A DNA stretch of 64,000 nucleotides from Streptomyces sp. RerS4. GTDB taxonomy: Bacteria > Actinomycetota > Actinomycetes > Streptomycetales > Streptomycetaceae. The position numbers and the translations under genes were made by a program. Under the pieces are notes generated by a model that saw nothing but the letters and a program-made list of their open reading frames with translations, made no database searches and was not told the DNA's origin. How positions within the stretch are numbered: position 1 is the stretch's first letter; the number at the start of each line of letters is the position of its first letter. Below, one piece after another: positions 6,786 through 15,526 of this stretch. The stretch lies in contig NZ_CP097322.1 of NCBI RefSeq assembly GCF_023515955.1, forward strand, positions 5,566,501 to 5,630,500, read 5' to 3'.

Positions 6786-8276
6786 ATGTTCCTCACCATC
6801 ACCGCGACCGGCACGCCGGAGAAACCTGCCACCGACCTGGGCTTTCTGCTGCACAAGCATCCCGGAAAGGCGCAGGCGTTCTCCACCTCCCACGGGACCG
6901 CGCACGTGTTCTATCCCGAGGCTTCCGTCGAGCGGTGCACAGCCGCGTTGCTGCTGGAGGTGGACCCCGTCGCGCTCGTGCGGCGAGGTCGGGACAAGGG
7001 CCGGGGCGCGGCCCCCGACGCCGCGCTCGCCCAGTACGTGAACGACCGCCCGTACGCGGCCTCCTCGCTGCTCGCCGTCGCGCTGAGCGGGGTGTTCCGG
7101 ACCGCCCTCAAGGGGCAGTGCGCGGCCCGCCCCGAGCTGCCCGGTCGACCGCTCCCGCTGCGGATCGAGATCCCGGCGCTGCCGGCGCGCGGCGGCGCGG
7201 ACCTCGTGCGCCGGCTGTTCGGCCCGCTCGGCTGGGACTCCGTGGACATCGAGCCCCTCGTCCTGGACGAGCGTTTCCCCGAGTGGGGGGACAGCCGCTA
7301 CGTACGGCTCGTGCTGGAAGGGCAGCTGAAGCTGGACGACGCCCTGCGGCAGCTGTACGTCCTGCTGCCCGTCCTGGACGACGCCAAGCACTACTGGATA
7401 GCCCCCGACGAGGTCGACAAGCTGCTGCGCGCCGGCGACGGCTGGCTGGCCGCCCACCCCGAGCACGCGCTGATCACCGCCCGCTACCTGGCCCGGCACA
7501 AGCGGCTCACCCAGAACGCCATGGAACGCCTGGAGCTGGCCCGCCTCGCCGAGGTCGACGGGAGCGAGCCGGAGGAGGTCGACAACGCCGTCGACGAGGC
7601 GCGCGACACGGAGGAACGGCCCGTCCCGCTCGCCGTCCGACGCCGCGAGGCCATCCTGACGGCGCTGCGCGCCGCCGGCGCCGCACGCGTCCTCGACCTG
7701 GGATGCGGGCAGGGGCAGCTGGTGCAGGCACTGCTGAAGGACGTCACGTTCACCGAGATCGTCGGTGTCGACGTGTCGATGCGCGCCCTGAACATCGCCG
7801 CACGCCGACTGCGCCTGGAACGGATGGGGGAGCGGCAGAGTTCCCGCGTCCGGCTGTTCCAGGGCTCGTTGGCCTACACCGACAAGCGGCTCGTCGGCTA
7901 CGACGCGGCCGTGCTCAGCGAGGTCATCGAGCACCTGGACCTGCCGCGCCTGCCGGCCCTGGAGTACACGGTGTTCGGCGCGGCCCGCCCCCGCACGGTC
8001 CTCGTGACCACCCCGAACGTCGAGTACAACGTCCGCTGGGAATCGCTGCCCGCCGGACACGCCCGCCACCGCGACCACCGCTTCGAATGGACCCGCGAGG
8101 AGTTCCGGACCTGGGCGGAGCGGGTCGCCGGCCGGTACGGGTACGCCGTCGCGTACGTGCCCGTCGGCGACGACGACCCCGAGGTCGGCCCGCCCACCCA
8201 GATGGCCGTCTTCACCGCGACGACCACCACCACCGACACCACCACCGAGACCCCGAAGGAAGGTGAGGCAGCATGA
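6786..8276 (+). CDS. hen1: Bacterial Hen1: 3'-terminal RNA ribose 2'-O-methyltransferase
   Basis: A 496-residue protein. The N-terminal ~230 residues match the Hen1-specific domain that activates the Pnkp ligase. The C-terminal methyltransferase has the SAM motif VLDLGCGQGQLV near residue 302, the metal-binding VLSEVIEHLDL near 378, TTPNVEYN near 412 and the Hen1-diagnostic HRDHRFEW near 429. Hen1 marks the 3' end of broken RNA with 2'-O-methyl before Pnkp seals it, protecting repaired tRNA from renewed cleavage by ribotoxins. It overlaps pnkp by ATGA. The last 25 residues are a Thr-rich low-complexity tail. Confidence 0.93.
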   Translation: MFLTITATGTPEKPATDLGFLLHKHPGKAQAFSTSHGTAHVFYPEASVERCTAALLLEVDPVALVRRGRDKGRGAAPDAALAQYVNDRPYAASSLLAVALSGVFRTALKGQCAARPELPGRPLPLRIEIPALPARGGADLVRRLFGPLGWDSVDIEPLVLDERFPEWGDSRYVRLVLEGQLKLDDALRQLYVLLPVLDDAKHYWIAPDEVDKLLRAGDGWLAAHPEHALITARYLARHKRLTQNAMERLELARLAEVDGSEPEEVDNAVDEARDTEERPVPLAVRRREAILTALRAAGAARVLDLGCGQGQLVQALLKDVTFTEIVGVDVSMRALNIAARRLRLERMGERQSSRVRLFQGSLAYTDKRLVGYDAAVLSEVIEHLDLPRLPALEYTVFGAARPRTVLVTTPNVEYNVRWESLPAGHARHRDHRFEWTREEFRTWAERVAGRYGYAVAYVPVGDDDPEVGPPTQMAVFTATTTTTDTTTETPKEGEAA

Positions 8277-10849
8277 CCGTCACCGAGACCGACCGCGCGA
8301 ACCCCCGCCCGGCCCACCGCGTCCTGCCCGTCACCGACCTGTCCCTCGTCGTCCTGATCGGGGCCACCGGATCGGGCAAGTCCACCTTCGCCCGCAAGCA
8401 CTTCAAGCCGACCGAGGTCCTCTCCTCCGACTACTGCCGGGGCCTGGTCGCCGACGACGAGAACGACCAGAGCGCCAGCCGCGACGCCTTCGACGTCCTC
8501 CACTACATCGCCGGCAAGCGGCTCGCCGCCGGCCGACTGACCGTGGTCGACGCCACCAACGTCCAGCCCGAGGCCCGCCGGCAGCTCGTACGCCTGGCCC
8601 GTGAGCACGACGTGCTGCCCATCGCCATCGTCCTCGACATGCCCGAATCGGTCTGCGCCGAACGCAACGCCGGCCGCCCCGACCGGGCCGGCCTGCCGCG
8701 CCGCGTCATCCAGCGCCACCGCGGCGAACTGCGCCGCTCGCTGCGCGGCCTGGAACGCGAGGGCTTCCGCAAGGTGCACGTCCTGCGCACCGTGGAAGAG
8801 GTCGAATCCGCCGAAGTCGTGTTGGAGAAGCGGTTCAACGACCTCACCCACCTCACCGGCCCCTTCGACATCATCGGCGACGTCCACGGCTGCTCTTCCG
8901 AGCTGGAGACCCTGCTCGCCAAGCTGGGCTACCGGGACGGCGCCCACCCCGACGGCCGCACCGCCGTCTTCGTCGGCGACCTGGTCGACCGCGGCCCCGA
9001 CAGCCCCGGCGTGCTGCGCCGCGTCATGGGCATGGTGAAGTCCGGCAACGCCCTGTGCGTGCCCGGGAACCACGAGAACAAGCTCGGCCGTTACCTGAAG
9101 GGATCCAAGGTCCAGCGGACGCACGGCCTCGCCGAGACGATCGAGCAGCTCGACCGGGAGCCCGAGGAGTTCGTGAAGGAGGTGCGGGAGTTCATCGCCG
9201 GCCTGGTCAGCCACTACGTGCTCGACGGCGGCCGGCTGGTGGTCTGTCACGCCGGGCTGCCGGAGAAGTACCACGGCCGCACCTCCGGTCGGGTCCGCTC
9301 GCACGCCCTCTACGGGGAGACCACCGGCGAGACCGACGAGTTCGGCCTGCCCGTGCGCTACCCGTGGGCCGAGGACTACCGCGGCAAGGCGGTCGTGGTC
9401 TACGGCCACACCCCGGTCCCCGACACCACCTGGATCAACAACACCATCTGCCTCGACACCGGCGCCGTCTTCGGCGGCCGGATGACCGCCCTGCGCTGGC
9501 CCGAGCGCGAACTGGTCGACGTACCGGCCGAGAAGGTCTGGTACGAGCCGGTCAAGCCGCTCGCCGCCGAGGCGCCGGGAGGCCACGAGGGACGCCCGCT
9601 CGACCTCGCGGACGTCCACGGGCGCCGGATCGTGGAGACCCGCCACCTCGGCAACGTCGGCGTCCGCGAGGAGAACGCGGCCGCCGCCCTGGAGGTCATG
9701 AGCCGCTTCGCGGTCGACCCGCGCCTCGTGCCGTACCTCCCGCCGACCATGGCCCCGACGGCCACCTCCCGGGAGGACGGCTACCTGGAGCACCCGGCCG
9801 AGGCCTTCGCGCAGTACCGCGCCGACGGCGTCGAGCGGGTCGTCTGCGAGGAGAAGCACATGGGCTCCCGCGCCACCGTCCTGCTGTGCCGGGACGCCGA
9901 CGTGGCCCGCGAGCGGTTCGGGACGGACGGCGCGGCCACGGGCTCCCTCTACACCCGCACCGGACGCCCGTTCTTCCAGGACCCCGAGGTCACCGAGGAG
10001 TTCCTCGCACGACTCCGGGCGGCGGCCGACGCCTCGGGCCTCTGGGAGGAGCTGGACACCGACTGGCTCCTGCTCGACGGCGAGCTGCTGCCCTGGTCCC
10101 TGAAGTCCACCGGCCTGCTGCGCAGCCAGTACGCCGCCGTGGGCGCCGCCGCCCGCGCCGTGTTCCCCGGCGCCCTGGCCGCCCTGGAGGCGGCAGCGGC
10201 CCGGGGCGTGGAGACCGGGGCGCTGTGGGAGCGCCAGCGCGCCCGCGCCGAGGACGCCGCCGCGTTCACCGAGGCGTACCGCCGCTACTGCTGGACCACC
10301 GACGGGTTGGACGGCGTACGGTTCGCGCCGTTCCAGCTGCTCGCCGTCGCCGGACGGTCCCTGGCCGACGTACCGCACGACCGGCAGCTGGCCTGGCTCG
10401 ACCGGCTGGCCGACGCCGACGAGCGGTCCGCCGCCCCGCTGCTGCGCCGCACGGCGCGCGTGTACGTGGACACCGCCGACGAGGCGTCCGTCCGCGCGGG
10501 CACCGACTGGTGGCTGGAAATGACCGGCGCCGGCGGTGAGGGCATGGTCGTCAAGCCGCTCGGGGCGTACGCCCGGGACGGCAAGGGCCGGCTGGTGCAG
10601 CCGGGCGTGAAGGTGCGCGGGCGCGAGTACCTGCGGATCATCTACGGGCCGGAGTACACGCGTCCGGAGCACCTGGAGCGGCTGCGGCAGCGCTTCCTCG
10701 GGCACAAGCGCTCGCTCGCCCTGCGCGAGTACGCGCTCGGGCTCGAAGCGCTGGACCGGCTGGCGGGCGGCGAGCCGCTGTGGCGCGTCCACGAACCGGT
10801 CTTCGCGGTGCTGGCGCTGGAATCGGAGCCGGTGGACCCCCGGCTCTGA
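8273..10849 (+). CDS. pnkp: Polynucleotide kinase-phosphatase-ligase (bacterial Pnkp)
   Basis: An 858-residue three-domain RNA repair enzyme. The 5'-kinase domain has P-loop GATGSGKST near residue 30 and VVDATNVQPEARRQL. The metallophosphoesterase has GDVHGCS near 202, GDLVDRGPDSPG, GNHENKLG and VVYGHTP. The C-terminal adenylyltransferase has the nucleotidyl-accepting lysine in EEKHMGSR near residue 526, plus LLDGELLPWS and GEGMVVKPLG. It heals and seals RNA ends with Hen1. The ATGA overlap with hen1 indicates coupled synthesis. Length and domain order match the known Clostridium-type Pnkp. Confidence 0.94.
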   Translation: MTVTETDRANPRPAHRVLPVTDLSLVVLIGATGSGKSTFARKHFKPTEVLSSDYCRGLVADDENDQSASRDAFDVLHYIAGKRLAAGRLTVVDATNVQPEARRQLVRLAREHDVLPIAIVLDMPESVCAERNAGRPDRAGLPRRVIQRHRGELRRSLRGLEREGFRKVHVLRTVEEVESAEVVLEKRFNDLTHLTGPFDIIGDVHGCSSELETLLAKLGYRDGAHPDGRTAVFVGDLVDRGPDSPGVLRRVMGMVKSGNALCVPGNHENKLGRYLKGSKVQRTHGLAETIEQLDREPEEFVKEVREFIAGLVSHYVLDGGRLVVCHAGLPEKYHGRTSGRVRSHALYGETTGETDEFGLPVRYPWAEDYRGKAVVVYGHTPVPDTTWINNTICLDTGAVFGGRMTALRWPERELVDVPAEKVWYEPVKPLAAEAPGGHEGRPLDLADVHGRRIVETRHLGNVGVREENAAAALEVMSRFAVDPRLVPYLPPTMAPTATSREDGYLEHPAEAFAQYRADGVERVVCEEKHMGSRATVLLCRDADVARERFGTDGAATGSLYTRTGRPFFQDPEVTEEFLARLRAAADASGLWEELDTDWLLLDGELLPWSLKSTGLLRSQYAAVGAAARAVFPGALAALEAAAARGVETGALWERQRARAEDAAAFTEAYRRYCWTTDGLDGVRFAPFQLLAVAGRSLADVPHDRQLAWLDRLADADERSAAPLLRRTARVYVDTADEASVRAGTDWWLEMTGAGGEGMVVKPLGAYARDGKGRLVQPGVKVRGREYLRIIYGPEYTRPEHLERLRQRFLGHKRSLALREYALGLEALDRLAGGEPLWRVHEPVFAVLALESEPVDPRL

Positions 10850-10875
10850 GACCGCACCCCGGGCTGGTGGCATGA

Positions 10876-10908
10876 ATCATCCGTCGAATCAAGGGTTTGA
10901 CGGATGAT
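10876..10908. terminator. Hairpin downstream of pnkp
   Basis: ATCATCCGTC (10876-10885) and GACGGATGAT (10899-10908) are perfect 10-bp arms around a 13-base loop. It begins 27 bp after the pnkp stop. No U-tract follows. A second imperfect dyad, CCCTCA (10956-10961) with TGAGGG (10973-10978), lies in the same 222-bp gap and may belong to the promoter of the secreted-protein gene. Confidence 0.55.
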
Positions 10909-11071
10909 CGGCCGCCACGAACGGGTGAAATGCGCGGCCGTCGGGCCCGGCGAGGCCCTCAGGTAGGCCTTATGAGGGAACTTTCGCCGGGAACGCCGGG
11001 GAAACCACCGGCGGGATCGTTCATCCAGGGCAGCGGAATGTCCGCGACCCTGGAAGGACGGAACGTCACCT

Positions 11072-11575
11072 ATGAAGATGACCGCGCGCGGAAGCCTTGC
11101 GGCGCTCATGACCTGTATGGCCGCGGTGGGTGCGGCCTCCCCGGCCGTAGCCGACGCGGTGCCGGTGGATGTCCCGCTGGACGCCGTGGAGACCACGCTG
11201 GGCGTGGCCGCCCCCCGCGTGGCCACCGCCGTCCCCATGCCGGTCGTCGGAGCCCCCGAGGCGCCCCGCCACCACACGGGCGACCTGCTCCCGACCCCAC
11301 TGCTGCCGGTGGTGCCGATCGCCACCGAACTCGGCGCCACCCGCATCGCCTCGGCGGTGCCGAACCTCGCCGGCGCGCCCGAGACGGACGGCGAGGGGTC
11401 CGTGGAGTCCCCCGCGAGCACGCTGCTCGCGCGCAGCCCCGGGGCGATCGTCGGAGCGCCGCTGAGCATGCCGGACGGCGGCAACTTCGGGCTCCCGAAC
11501 GTGGTCACCCCCAAGCTGGGCCTGACCGCTCCGGAGCTCATCGGCGCCCCCTCCGCGCTGCTCGGCCTGCGCTGA
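11072..11575 (+). CDS. Small secreted protein, unknown function
   Basis: A 167-residue protein with a clear Sec signal: MKMTARGSLAALMTCMAAVGAASPAVA, cleavage expected after about residue 27. The mature part is rich in Ala, Pro and Val and contains blocks such as GVAAPRVATAVPMPVVGAP and LLPTPLLPVVPIATELGAT, with a conserved-looking end FGLPNVVTPKLGLTAPELIGAP. It has no cysteine after the signal and no catalytic motif. AAGGACGGAACGTCACCT precedes the ATG. It resembles the many small extracellular proteins of Streptomyces, but I do not recognise a family. Confidence 0.6.
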   Translation: MKMTARGSLAALMTCMAAVGAASPAVADAVPVDVPLDAVETTLGVAAPRVATAVPMPVVGAPEAPRHHTGDLLPTPLLPVVPIATELGATRIASAVPNLAGAPETDGEGSVESPASTLLARSPGAIVGAPLSMPDGGNFGLPNVVTPKLGLTAPELIGAPSALLGLR

Positions 11576-11647
11576 GGCGACCGCGCCGGAGCACGGGATC
11601 CGGCCGGTTCGACGGGGCGGGTTCGAAAGGCCGTCCGGTCTGGGAAC

Positions 11648-12883
11648 GTGTACGGCATGGGATTCCATGTCGACTCCGAGACCGGGCGGCTTCGCCGCGT
11701 CATCCTCCACCGGCCCGACCTGGAGCTGAAGCGGCTCACACCGAGCAACAAGGACGCCCTGCTCTTCGACGACGTGTTGTGGGTGCGCCGGGCCCGTCAG
11801 GAGCACGACGGTTTCGCGGACGTGCTGCGCGACCGGGGGGTCGACGTCCACCTCTTCGGGGACCTGCTGCGCGAGGTCCTCGACGTCACCGAGGCCAGAC
11901 ACCTGGTCCTGGACCGGGTCTTCCACGAAAAGGAGTACGGCCCGCTCGCCACCGACCACCTCCGCGCGGCCTTCGACGGCCTTCCCTCGGCCGACCTCGC
12001 CGAGGCGCTCGTGGGCGGCATGACCAAGCGGGAGTTCCTGGAAGTTCACGCCGAACCGGTCTCCGTACGCTTTCACGCGCTCGACCTCGACGACTTCCTG
12101 CTGGGCCCGCTGCCCAACCACCTCTTCACCCGGGACACCTCCGCCTGGATCTACGACGGGGTGTCCATCAACGCCATGCGCTGGCCGGCGCGGCAGCGCG
12201 AGACGGTGCACTTCGAGGCGATCTACCGCCACCACCCCCTCTTCACCGGCTCCGGCCCCTTCCACTACTGGTCGCAAGGGCAGGCGGACTATCCCTCGAC
12301 CATCGAGGGCGGGGACGTGCTGGTCATCGGCAACGGCGCCGTCCTGATCGGGATGAGCGAGCGCACCACCCCGCAGGCCGTGGAGATGCTGGCGCGCGGA
12401 CTGTTCGCCGCCGGTTCGGCCACGGCGATCGTGGCCCTCGACATGCCCAAGCGGCGGGCCTTCATGCACCTGGACACCGTGATGACGATGGTGGACGCGG
12501 ACACCTTCACCCAGTACGCGGGCCTGGGCATGCTGCGCTCCTACACGATCCGACCGGGCGACGGGCCGAGCGAGTTGAAGGTCACCGACCACGCGCCGGA
12601 CCACATGCACCGGGCCATCGCGGAGGCGCTCGGCCTGGAGCGCCTGCGGGTGCTGACCGCCACTCAGGACGTGCACTCGGCGGAGCGCGAGCAGTGGGAC
12701 GACGGCTGCAACGTGCTGGCCGTCGAGCCGGGGGTGGTGGTCGCGTACGAGCGGAACGTGACCACCAACACGCACCTGCGCAAGGAGGGCATCGAGGTGA
12801 TCGAGATCCCGGGCAGCGAGCTGGGGCGGGGGCGCGGCGGGCCCCGGTGCATGAGCTGTCCGGTGGAGCGGGACGCCGTCTGA
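11648..12883 (+). CDS. arcA: Arginine deiminase
   Basis: A 411-residue guanidino-group hydrolase. It converts L-arginine to citrulline and ammonia. Visible active-site elements are FTRDTSAWIYDG (aspartate), EGGDVLVIGNG, FMHLDTVMTMVD (histidine) and the nucleophilic cysteine in GPRCMSCPV near residue 400. The start could be GTG 11648 or, more naturally, ATG 11657 (MGFHVDSETG). The ornithine carbamoyltransferase gene lies 91 bp downstream with its own dyad in between, so the pair supplies two steps of the arginine deiminase pathway. No carbamate kinase or ArcD antiporter is seen in the window. Confidence 0.92.
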   Translation: MYGMGFHVDSETGRLRRVILHRPDLELKRLTPSNKDALLFDDVLWVRRARQEHDGFADVLRDRGVDVHLFGDLLREVLDVTEARHLVLDRVFHEKEYGPLATDHLRAAFDGLPSADLAEALVGGMTKREFLEVHAEPVSVRFHALDLDDFLLGPLPNHLFTRDTSAWIYDGVSINAMRWPARQRETVHFEAIYRHHPLFTGSGPFHYWSQGQADYPSTIEGGDVLVIGNGAVLIGMSERTTPQAVEMLARGLFAAGSATAIVALDMPKRRAFMHLDTVMTMVDADTFTQYAGLGMLRSYTIRPGDGPSELKVTDHAPDHMHRAIAEALGLERLRVLTATQDVHSAEREQWDDGCNVLAVEPGVVVAYERNVTTNTHLRKEGIEVIEIPGSELGRGRGGPRCMSCPVERDAV

Positions 12884-12908
12884 GCTGCCCTTACCCGCAT
12901 CCCGGTCT

Positions 12909-12936
12909 GTATATCAATACGAGGTGTCGTATATAC
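12909..12936. promoter_or_regulatory. AT-rich dyad between arcA and argF
   Basis: This AT-rich island contains ATACGA-GGTG-TCGTAT (12917-12932, perfect 6-bp arms) nested in GTATAT (12909-12914) and ATATAC (12931-12936). It lies 39 bp before the ornithine carbamoyltransferase start. The symmetry and position suggest an operator, possibly for ArgR or a GntR-type regulator, overlapping a promoter. It does not closely match the enterobacterial ARG box. Confidence 0.55.
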
Positions 12937-12974
12937 TTTCACTATCCCTTGTCAGTGCCACCCTGGAGTGACCC

Positions 12975-13979
12975 ATGGCCAGCGACCTCTACGGCCGCAG
13001 TTTCCTCAAGGAGCTCGACTTCACCGCCGCCGAGTTCCGCGGCCTGATCGAGCTCGCCGCCGAACTCAAGGCCGCCAGGAAGGCCGGCACGGAGCGGCCC
13101 CGCCTCCAGGGCCGGAACATCGCGCTGATCTTCGAGAAGACCTCCACGCGCACCCGCTGCGCCTTCGAGGTCGCCGCCGCCGACCAGGGCGCCCGTACCG
13201 TCTACCTCGACCCCGCCGGCTCCCAGATGGGCCACAAGGAGTCGATCAAGGACACGGCGCGGGTGCTGGGCCGGATGTTCGACGGGATCGAGTACCGGGG
13301 CGACAGCCAGGAAGCGGTCGAGGAGCTCGCCGCGTACTCCGGCGTGCCCGTCTTCAACGGCCTCACCGACGACTGGCACCCCACCCAGATGCTCGCCGAC
13401 GTGCTCACCATGACCGAGCACTGCGCCAAGCCGCTGGAGCGCGTGGCCTTCGCCTACCTGGGCGACGCCCGCTTCAACATGGGCAACTCCTACCTGGTGA
13501 CCGGCGCCCTGCTGGGCATGGACGTACGGATCGTGGCGCCGAAGGCCTACTGGCCGGCCGACGAGGTCGTGGAGAAGGCCCGTGAGCTGGCCGCCGTCAG
13601 CGGGGCCCGCGTCACCCTGACCGAGGAGGTCGCGGAGGGCGTGGCGCAGGCCGACTTCGTGGCCACCGACGTGTGGGTGTCCATGGGCGAGCCGAAGGAG
13701 GTCTGGGACGAGCGGATCGCGGCCCTGGCCCCGTATGCCGTCACCATGGACGTGCTGCGCGCCACCGGGAACCCGGACGTGAAGTTCCTGCACTGCCTGC
13801 CCGCGTACCACGACCTGGGCACGAAGGTGGCCCGGGAGGTGCACGAGCGGCACGGGCTGGACTCGCTGGAGGTCACCGACGAGGTGTTCGAGTCCGCGCA
13901 CTCGGTCGTCTTCGACGAGGCCGAGAACCGGCTGCACACGATCAAGGCCGTCCTCGTCGCGCTCCTCGCGAAGCCGTAG
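12975..13979 (+). CDS. argF: Ornithine carbamoyltransferase
   Basis: A 334-residue OTCase. Carbamoyl-phosphate site STRTR follows FEKT, the second carbamoyl-phosphate motif is DDWHPTQMLAD, and the ornithine site includes DVWVSMGE and FLHCLPAYHD. It makes citrulline from ornithine in biosynthesis, or runs in reverse in the arginine deiminase pathway (then called ArcB). Adjacency to arginine deiminase favours a catabolic role, but sequence alone does not separate the two. GGAG lies 7 bases before the ATG. Confidence 0.93.
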   Translation: MASDLYGRSFLKELDFTAAEFRGLIELAAELKAARKAGTERPRLQGRNIALIFEKTSTRTRCAFEVAAADQGARTVYLDPAGSQMGHKESIKDTARVLGRMFDGIEYRGDSQEAVEELAAYSGVPVFNGLTDDWHPTQMLADVLTMTEHCAKPLERVAFAYLGDARFNMGNSYLVTGALLGMDVRIVAPKAYWPADEVVEKARELAAVSGARVTLTEEVAEGVAQADFVATDVWVSMGEPKEVWDERIAALAPYAVTMDVLRATGNPDVKFLHCLPAYHDLGTKVAREVHERHGLDSLEVTDEVFESAHSVVFDEAENRLHTIKAVLVALLAKP

Positions 13980-13985
13980 GCGAGC

Positions 13986-14030
13986 GGCGTCGCGCGCGGC
14001 GGCGTCGCGCGCGGCGGCCTCACGCGCGGC
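13986..14030. repeat. 15-bp tandem repeat, three units
   Basis: GGCGTCGCGCGCGGC occurs at 13986-14000 and 14001-14015, and a variant GGCCTCACGCGCGGC at 14016-14030. Another similar copy runs into the 3' end of the convergent ATPase gene at 14043-14058. The array lies just beyond both stop codons. Confidence 0.75.
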
Positions 14031-14048
14031 GGCCGGGACGCGGCGGCC

Positions 14049-14465
14049 TCACGCGCGGGCCCGCAGGGTGAACCAGACGGCCTTGCCGTGCTCGGTGCGG
14101 CGGTGACCGCAGGCGGAGCTCAGGGTCCGGACGAGCAGCAGGCCGCGCCCGTGCTCCTGCCAGGGGTCGGGGTGGGTCGCGTCGGCGCGGGCGGTCAGGT
14201 CGCCGGGCGGCCGGGGATCGCCGTCGTGGACCTCGACCTGGCAGCCGCCGCCGTCCGCCGGCAGCGCCACGACCAGCTCGATCGACGCCCCGCCCGCGGT
14301 GTGCTCGACGGCGTTGGCCACCAGCTCGGCGGTCAGCAGCTCCGCCGTGTCGCGGTCGGCCGACGGATCGGTCTCGGTGAGGGCGGTGCGCACCAGGGCG
14401 CGGGCCATGGGGACGGCCGCGCTCGTGTGCGGGAGGGCGATCCGCCAGGCGGAGGCGTCGGGCAC
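14049..14465 (-). CDS. RsbW-like ATP-binding protein (HATPase_c_2)
   Basis: A 138-residue GHKL ATPase domain of the anti-sigma-factor/RsbW-like type abundant in Streptomyces. The N-box is ELLTAELVANAVEHTAGG, the G1 region is VEVHDGDPRPP, and the G2 region is HGRGLLLVRTLSSACGHR. Such single-domain proteins either phosphorylate anti-anti-sigma factors or act as orphan regulators. No sigma factor or STAS gene is adjacent, so the partner is unknown. The gene is divergent from the enoyl-CoA hydratase gene across a 229-bp gap that should hold both promoters. Confidence 0.82.
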   Translation of the reverse strand: MPDASAWRIALPHTSAAVPMARALVRTALTETDPSADRDTAELLTAELVANAVEHTAGGASIELVVALPADGGGCQVEVHDGDPRPPGDLTARADATHPDPWQEHGRGLLLVRTLSSACGHRRTEHGKAVWFTLRARA

Positions 14466-14657
14466 GGCGGGGTCCGTCCGATCCGGGGGTCGTGGGGCGG
14501 GTGGGCGGGGTGTGTACCGGTGGTGCGCGGGAGGGGTGTGCGTAGGTGCCGTAGGTGGCCAAGAAAAGAACTCCCGCTTTCAACGATACGAACCGCCCTC
14601 AGGGCCCCGCAGGGCACCCCGGCCCAAGCGCGCGGGACCGCATCGTGTCGCGTTTCT

Positions 14658-14671
14658 GTGACGGTGGTCAC
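14658..14671. promoter_or_regulatory. Candidate PaaX-type operator, copy 1
   Basis: GTGACGGTGGTCAC has perfect 5-bp arms GTGAC/GTCAC. It lies 23 bp before the enoyl-CoA hydratase start and overlaps the likely -35 region, with GATACC (14680-14685) as a possible -10. A 12/14 match recurs at 21385 in the divergent ligase/dehydrogenase promoter of the same pathway, and a PaaX regulator is encoded in the cluster. Confidence 0.55.
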
Positions 14672-14694
14672 CAGTCGGTGATACCGTCGAAGAC

Positions 14695-15522
14695 GTGAGC
14701 CCCTTCACCGGTTCCACACCAGCGACCGAACGGTGGCGCCACCTGCGGGTGACCCGGCAGGACGGCGTCGCCACCGTCACCCTCGACCGTCCCGAGAAGC
14801 TGAACGCGCTCACCTTCGGCGCCTACGCCGACCTGCGCGATCTGCTCGCCGAACTGTCCCGTGAGCGTTCCGTGCACGCGCTCGTCCTGGCCGGAGAGGG
14901 GCGCGGCTTCTGCTCCGGCGGGGACGTGGACGAGATCATCGGCGCCACCCTCGCCATGGACACCGCCGAACTGCTCGACTTCAACCGGATGACCGGCCAG
15001 GTGGTGCGCGCCGTCCGCGAATGCCCCTTCCCCGTGATCGCCGCCGTCCACGGGGTGGCCGCCGGCGCCGGCGCCGTCCTCGCTCTCGCCGCCGACTTCC
15101 GCATCGCCGACCCCACCGCCCGGTTCGCCTTCCTCTTCACTCGGGTCGGCCTCTCGGGCGGCGACATGGGCGCCGCCTACCTGCTGCCCAGGGTCGTCGG
15201 CCTCGGCCACGCGACCCGGCTGCTGATGCTCGGAGAACCCGTACGCGCCGCCGAGGCCGAGCGCATCGGACTGCTGAGCGAGCTCGTCGAGGAGGGCAAG
15301 GCCGACGTCCGGGCCGCCGAGCTGGCCGCCCGGCTCGCCGCCGGACCCACCCTCGCCCACGCCCAGACCAAGGCCCTGCTGACGGCCGAGCTCGACATGC
15401 CGCTGGCCGCGTCCGTGGAGCTGGACGCCAACACCCAGGCCCTGCTGATGCACGGCCAGGACTACGCGGAGTTCCACGCCGCCTTCACCGGGAAGCGGCC
15501 GCCGGAGTGGAAGGGCAGGTAG
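14695..15522 (+). CDS. Enoyl-CoA hydratase/isomerase family protein
   Basis: A 275-residue crotonase-fold protein: VATVTLDRPEKLNALTFGAY, oxyanion-hole segment GEGRGFCSGGDVDEI, and GVAAGAGAVLALAADFRIADPTARFAF with SGGDMGAAYLLPR. It hydrates or isomerises CoA-bound double bonds. The GTG start is at 14695. The monooxygenase/reductase gene begins 5 bp after its stop, so both are cotranscribed. In this setting it would act on the dearomatised 2-aminobenzoyl-CoA product or a later beta-oxidation intermediate. Confidence 0.88.
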   Translation: MSPFTGSTPATERWRHLRVTRQDGVATVTLDRPEKLNALTFGAYADLRDLLAELSRERSVHALVLAGEGRGFCSGGDVDEIIGATLAMDTAELLDFNRMTGQVVRAVRECPFPVIAAVHGVAAGAGAVLALAADFRIADPTARFAFLFTRVGLSGGDMGAAYLLPRVVGLGHATRLLMLGEPVRAAEAERIGLLSELVEEGKADVRAAELAARLAAGPTLAHAQTKALLTAELDMPLAASVELDANTQALLMHGQDYAEFHAAFTGKRPPEWKGR

Positions 15523-15526
15523 CCAC

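Noticed and set aside
7898..10873. A 991-residue minus-strand frame opposite pnkp
   Set aside because: Pnkp has all expected catalytic motifs on the plus strand; the opposite frame has none.
12909..12936. Dyad considered as a canonical ARG box
   Set aside because: Spacing and bases do not match the TGAAT-n-ATTCA style; only an unnamed operator is supported.
13986..14030. Tandem repeats considered as CRISPR
   Set aside because: Units are 15 bp with no spacers and no cas genes are present.
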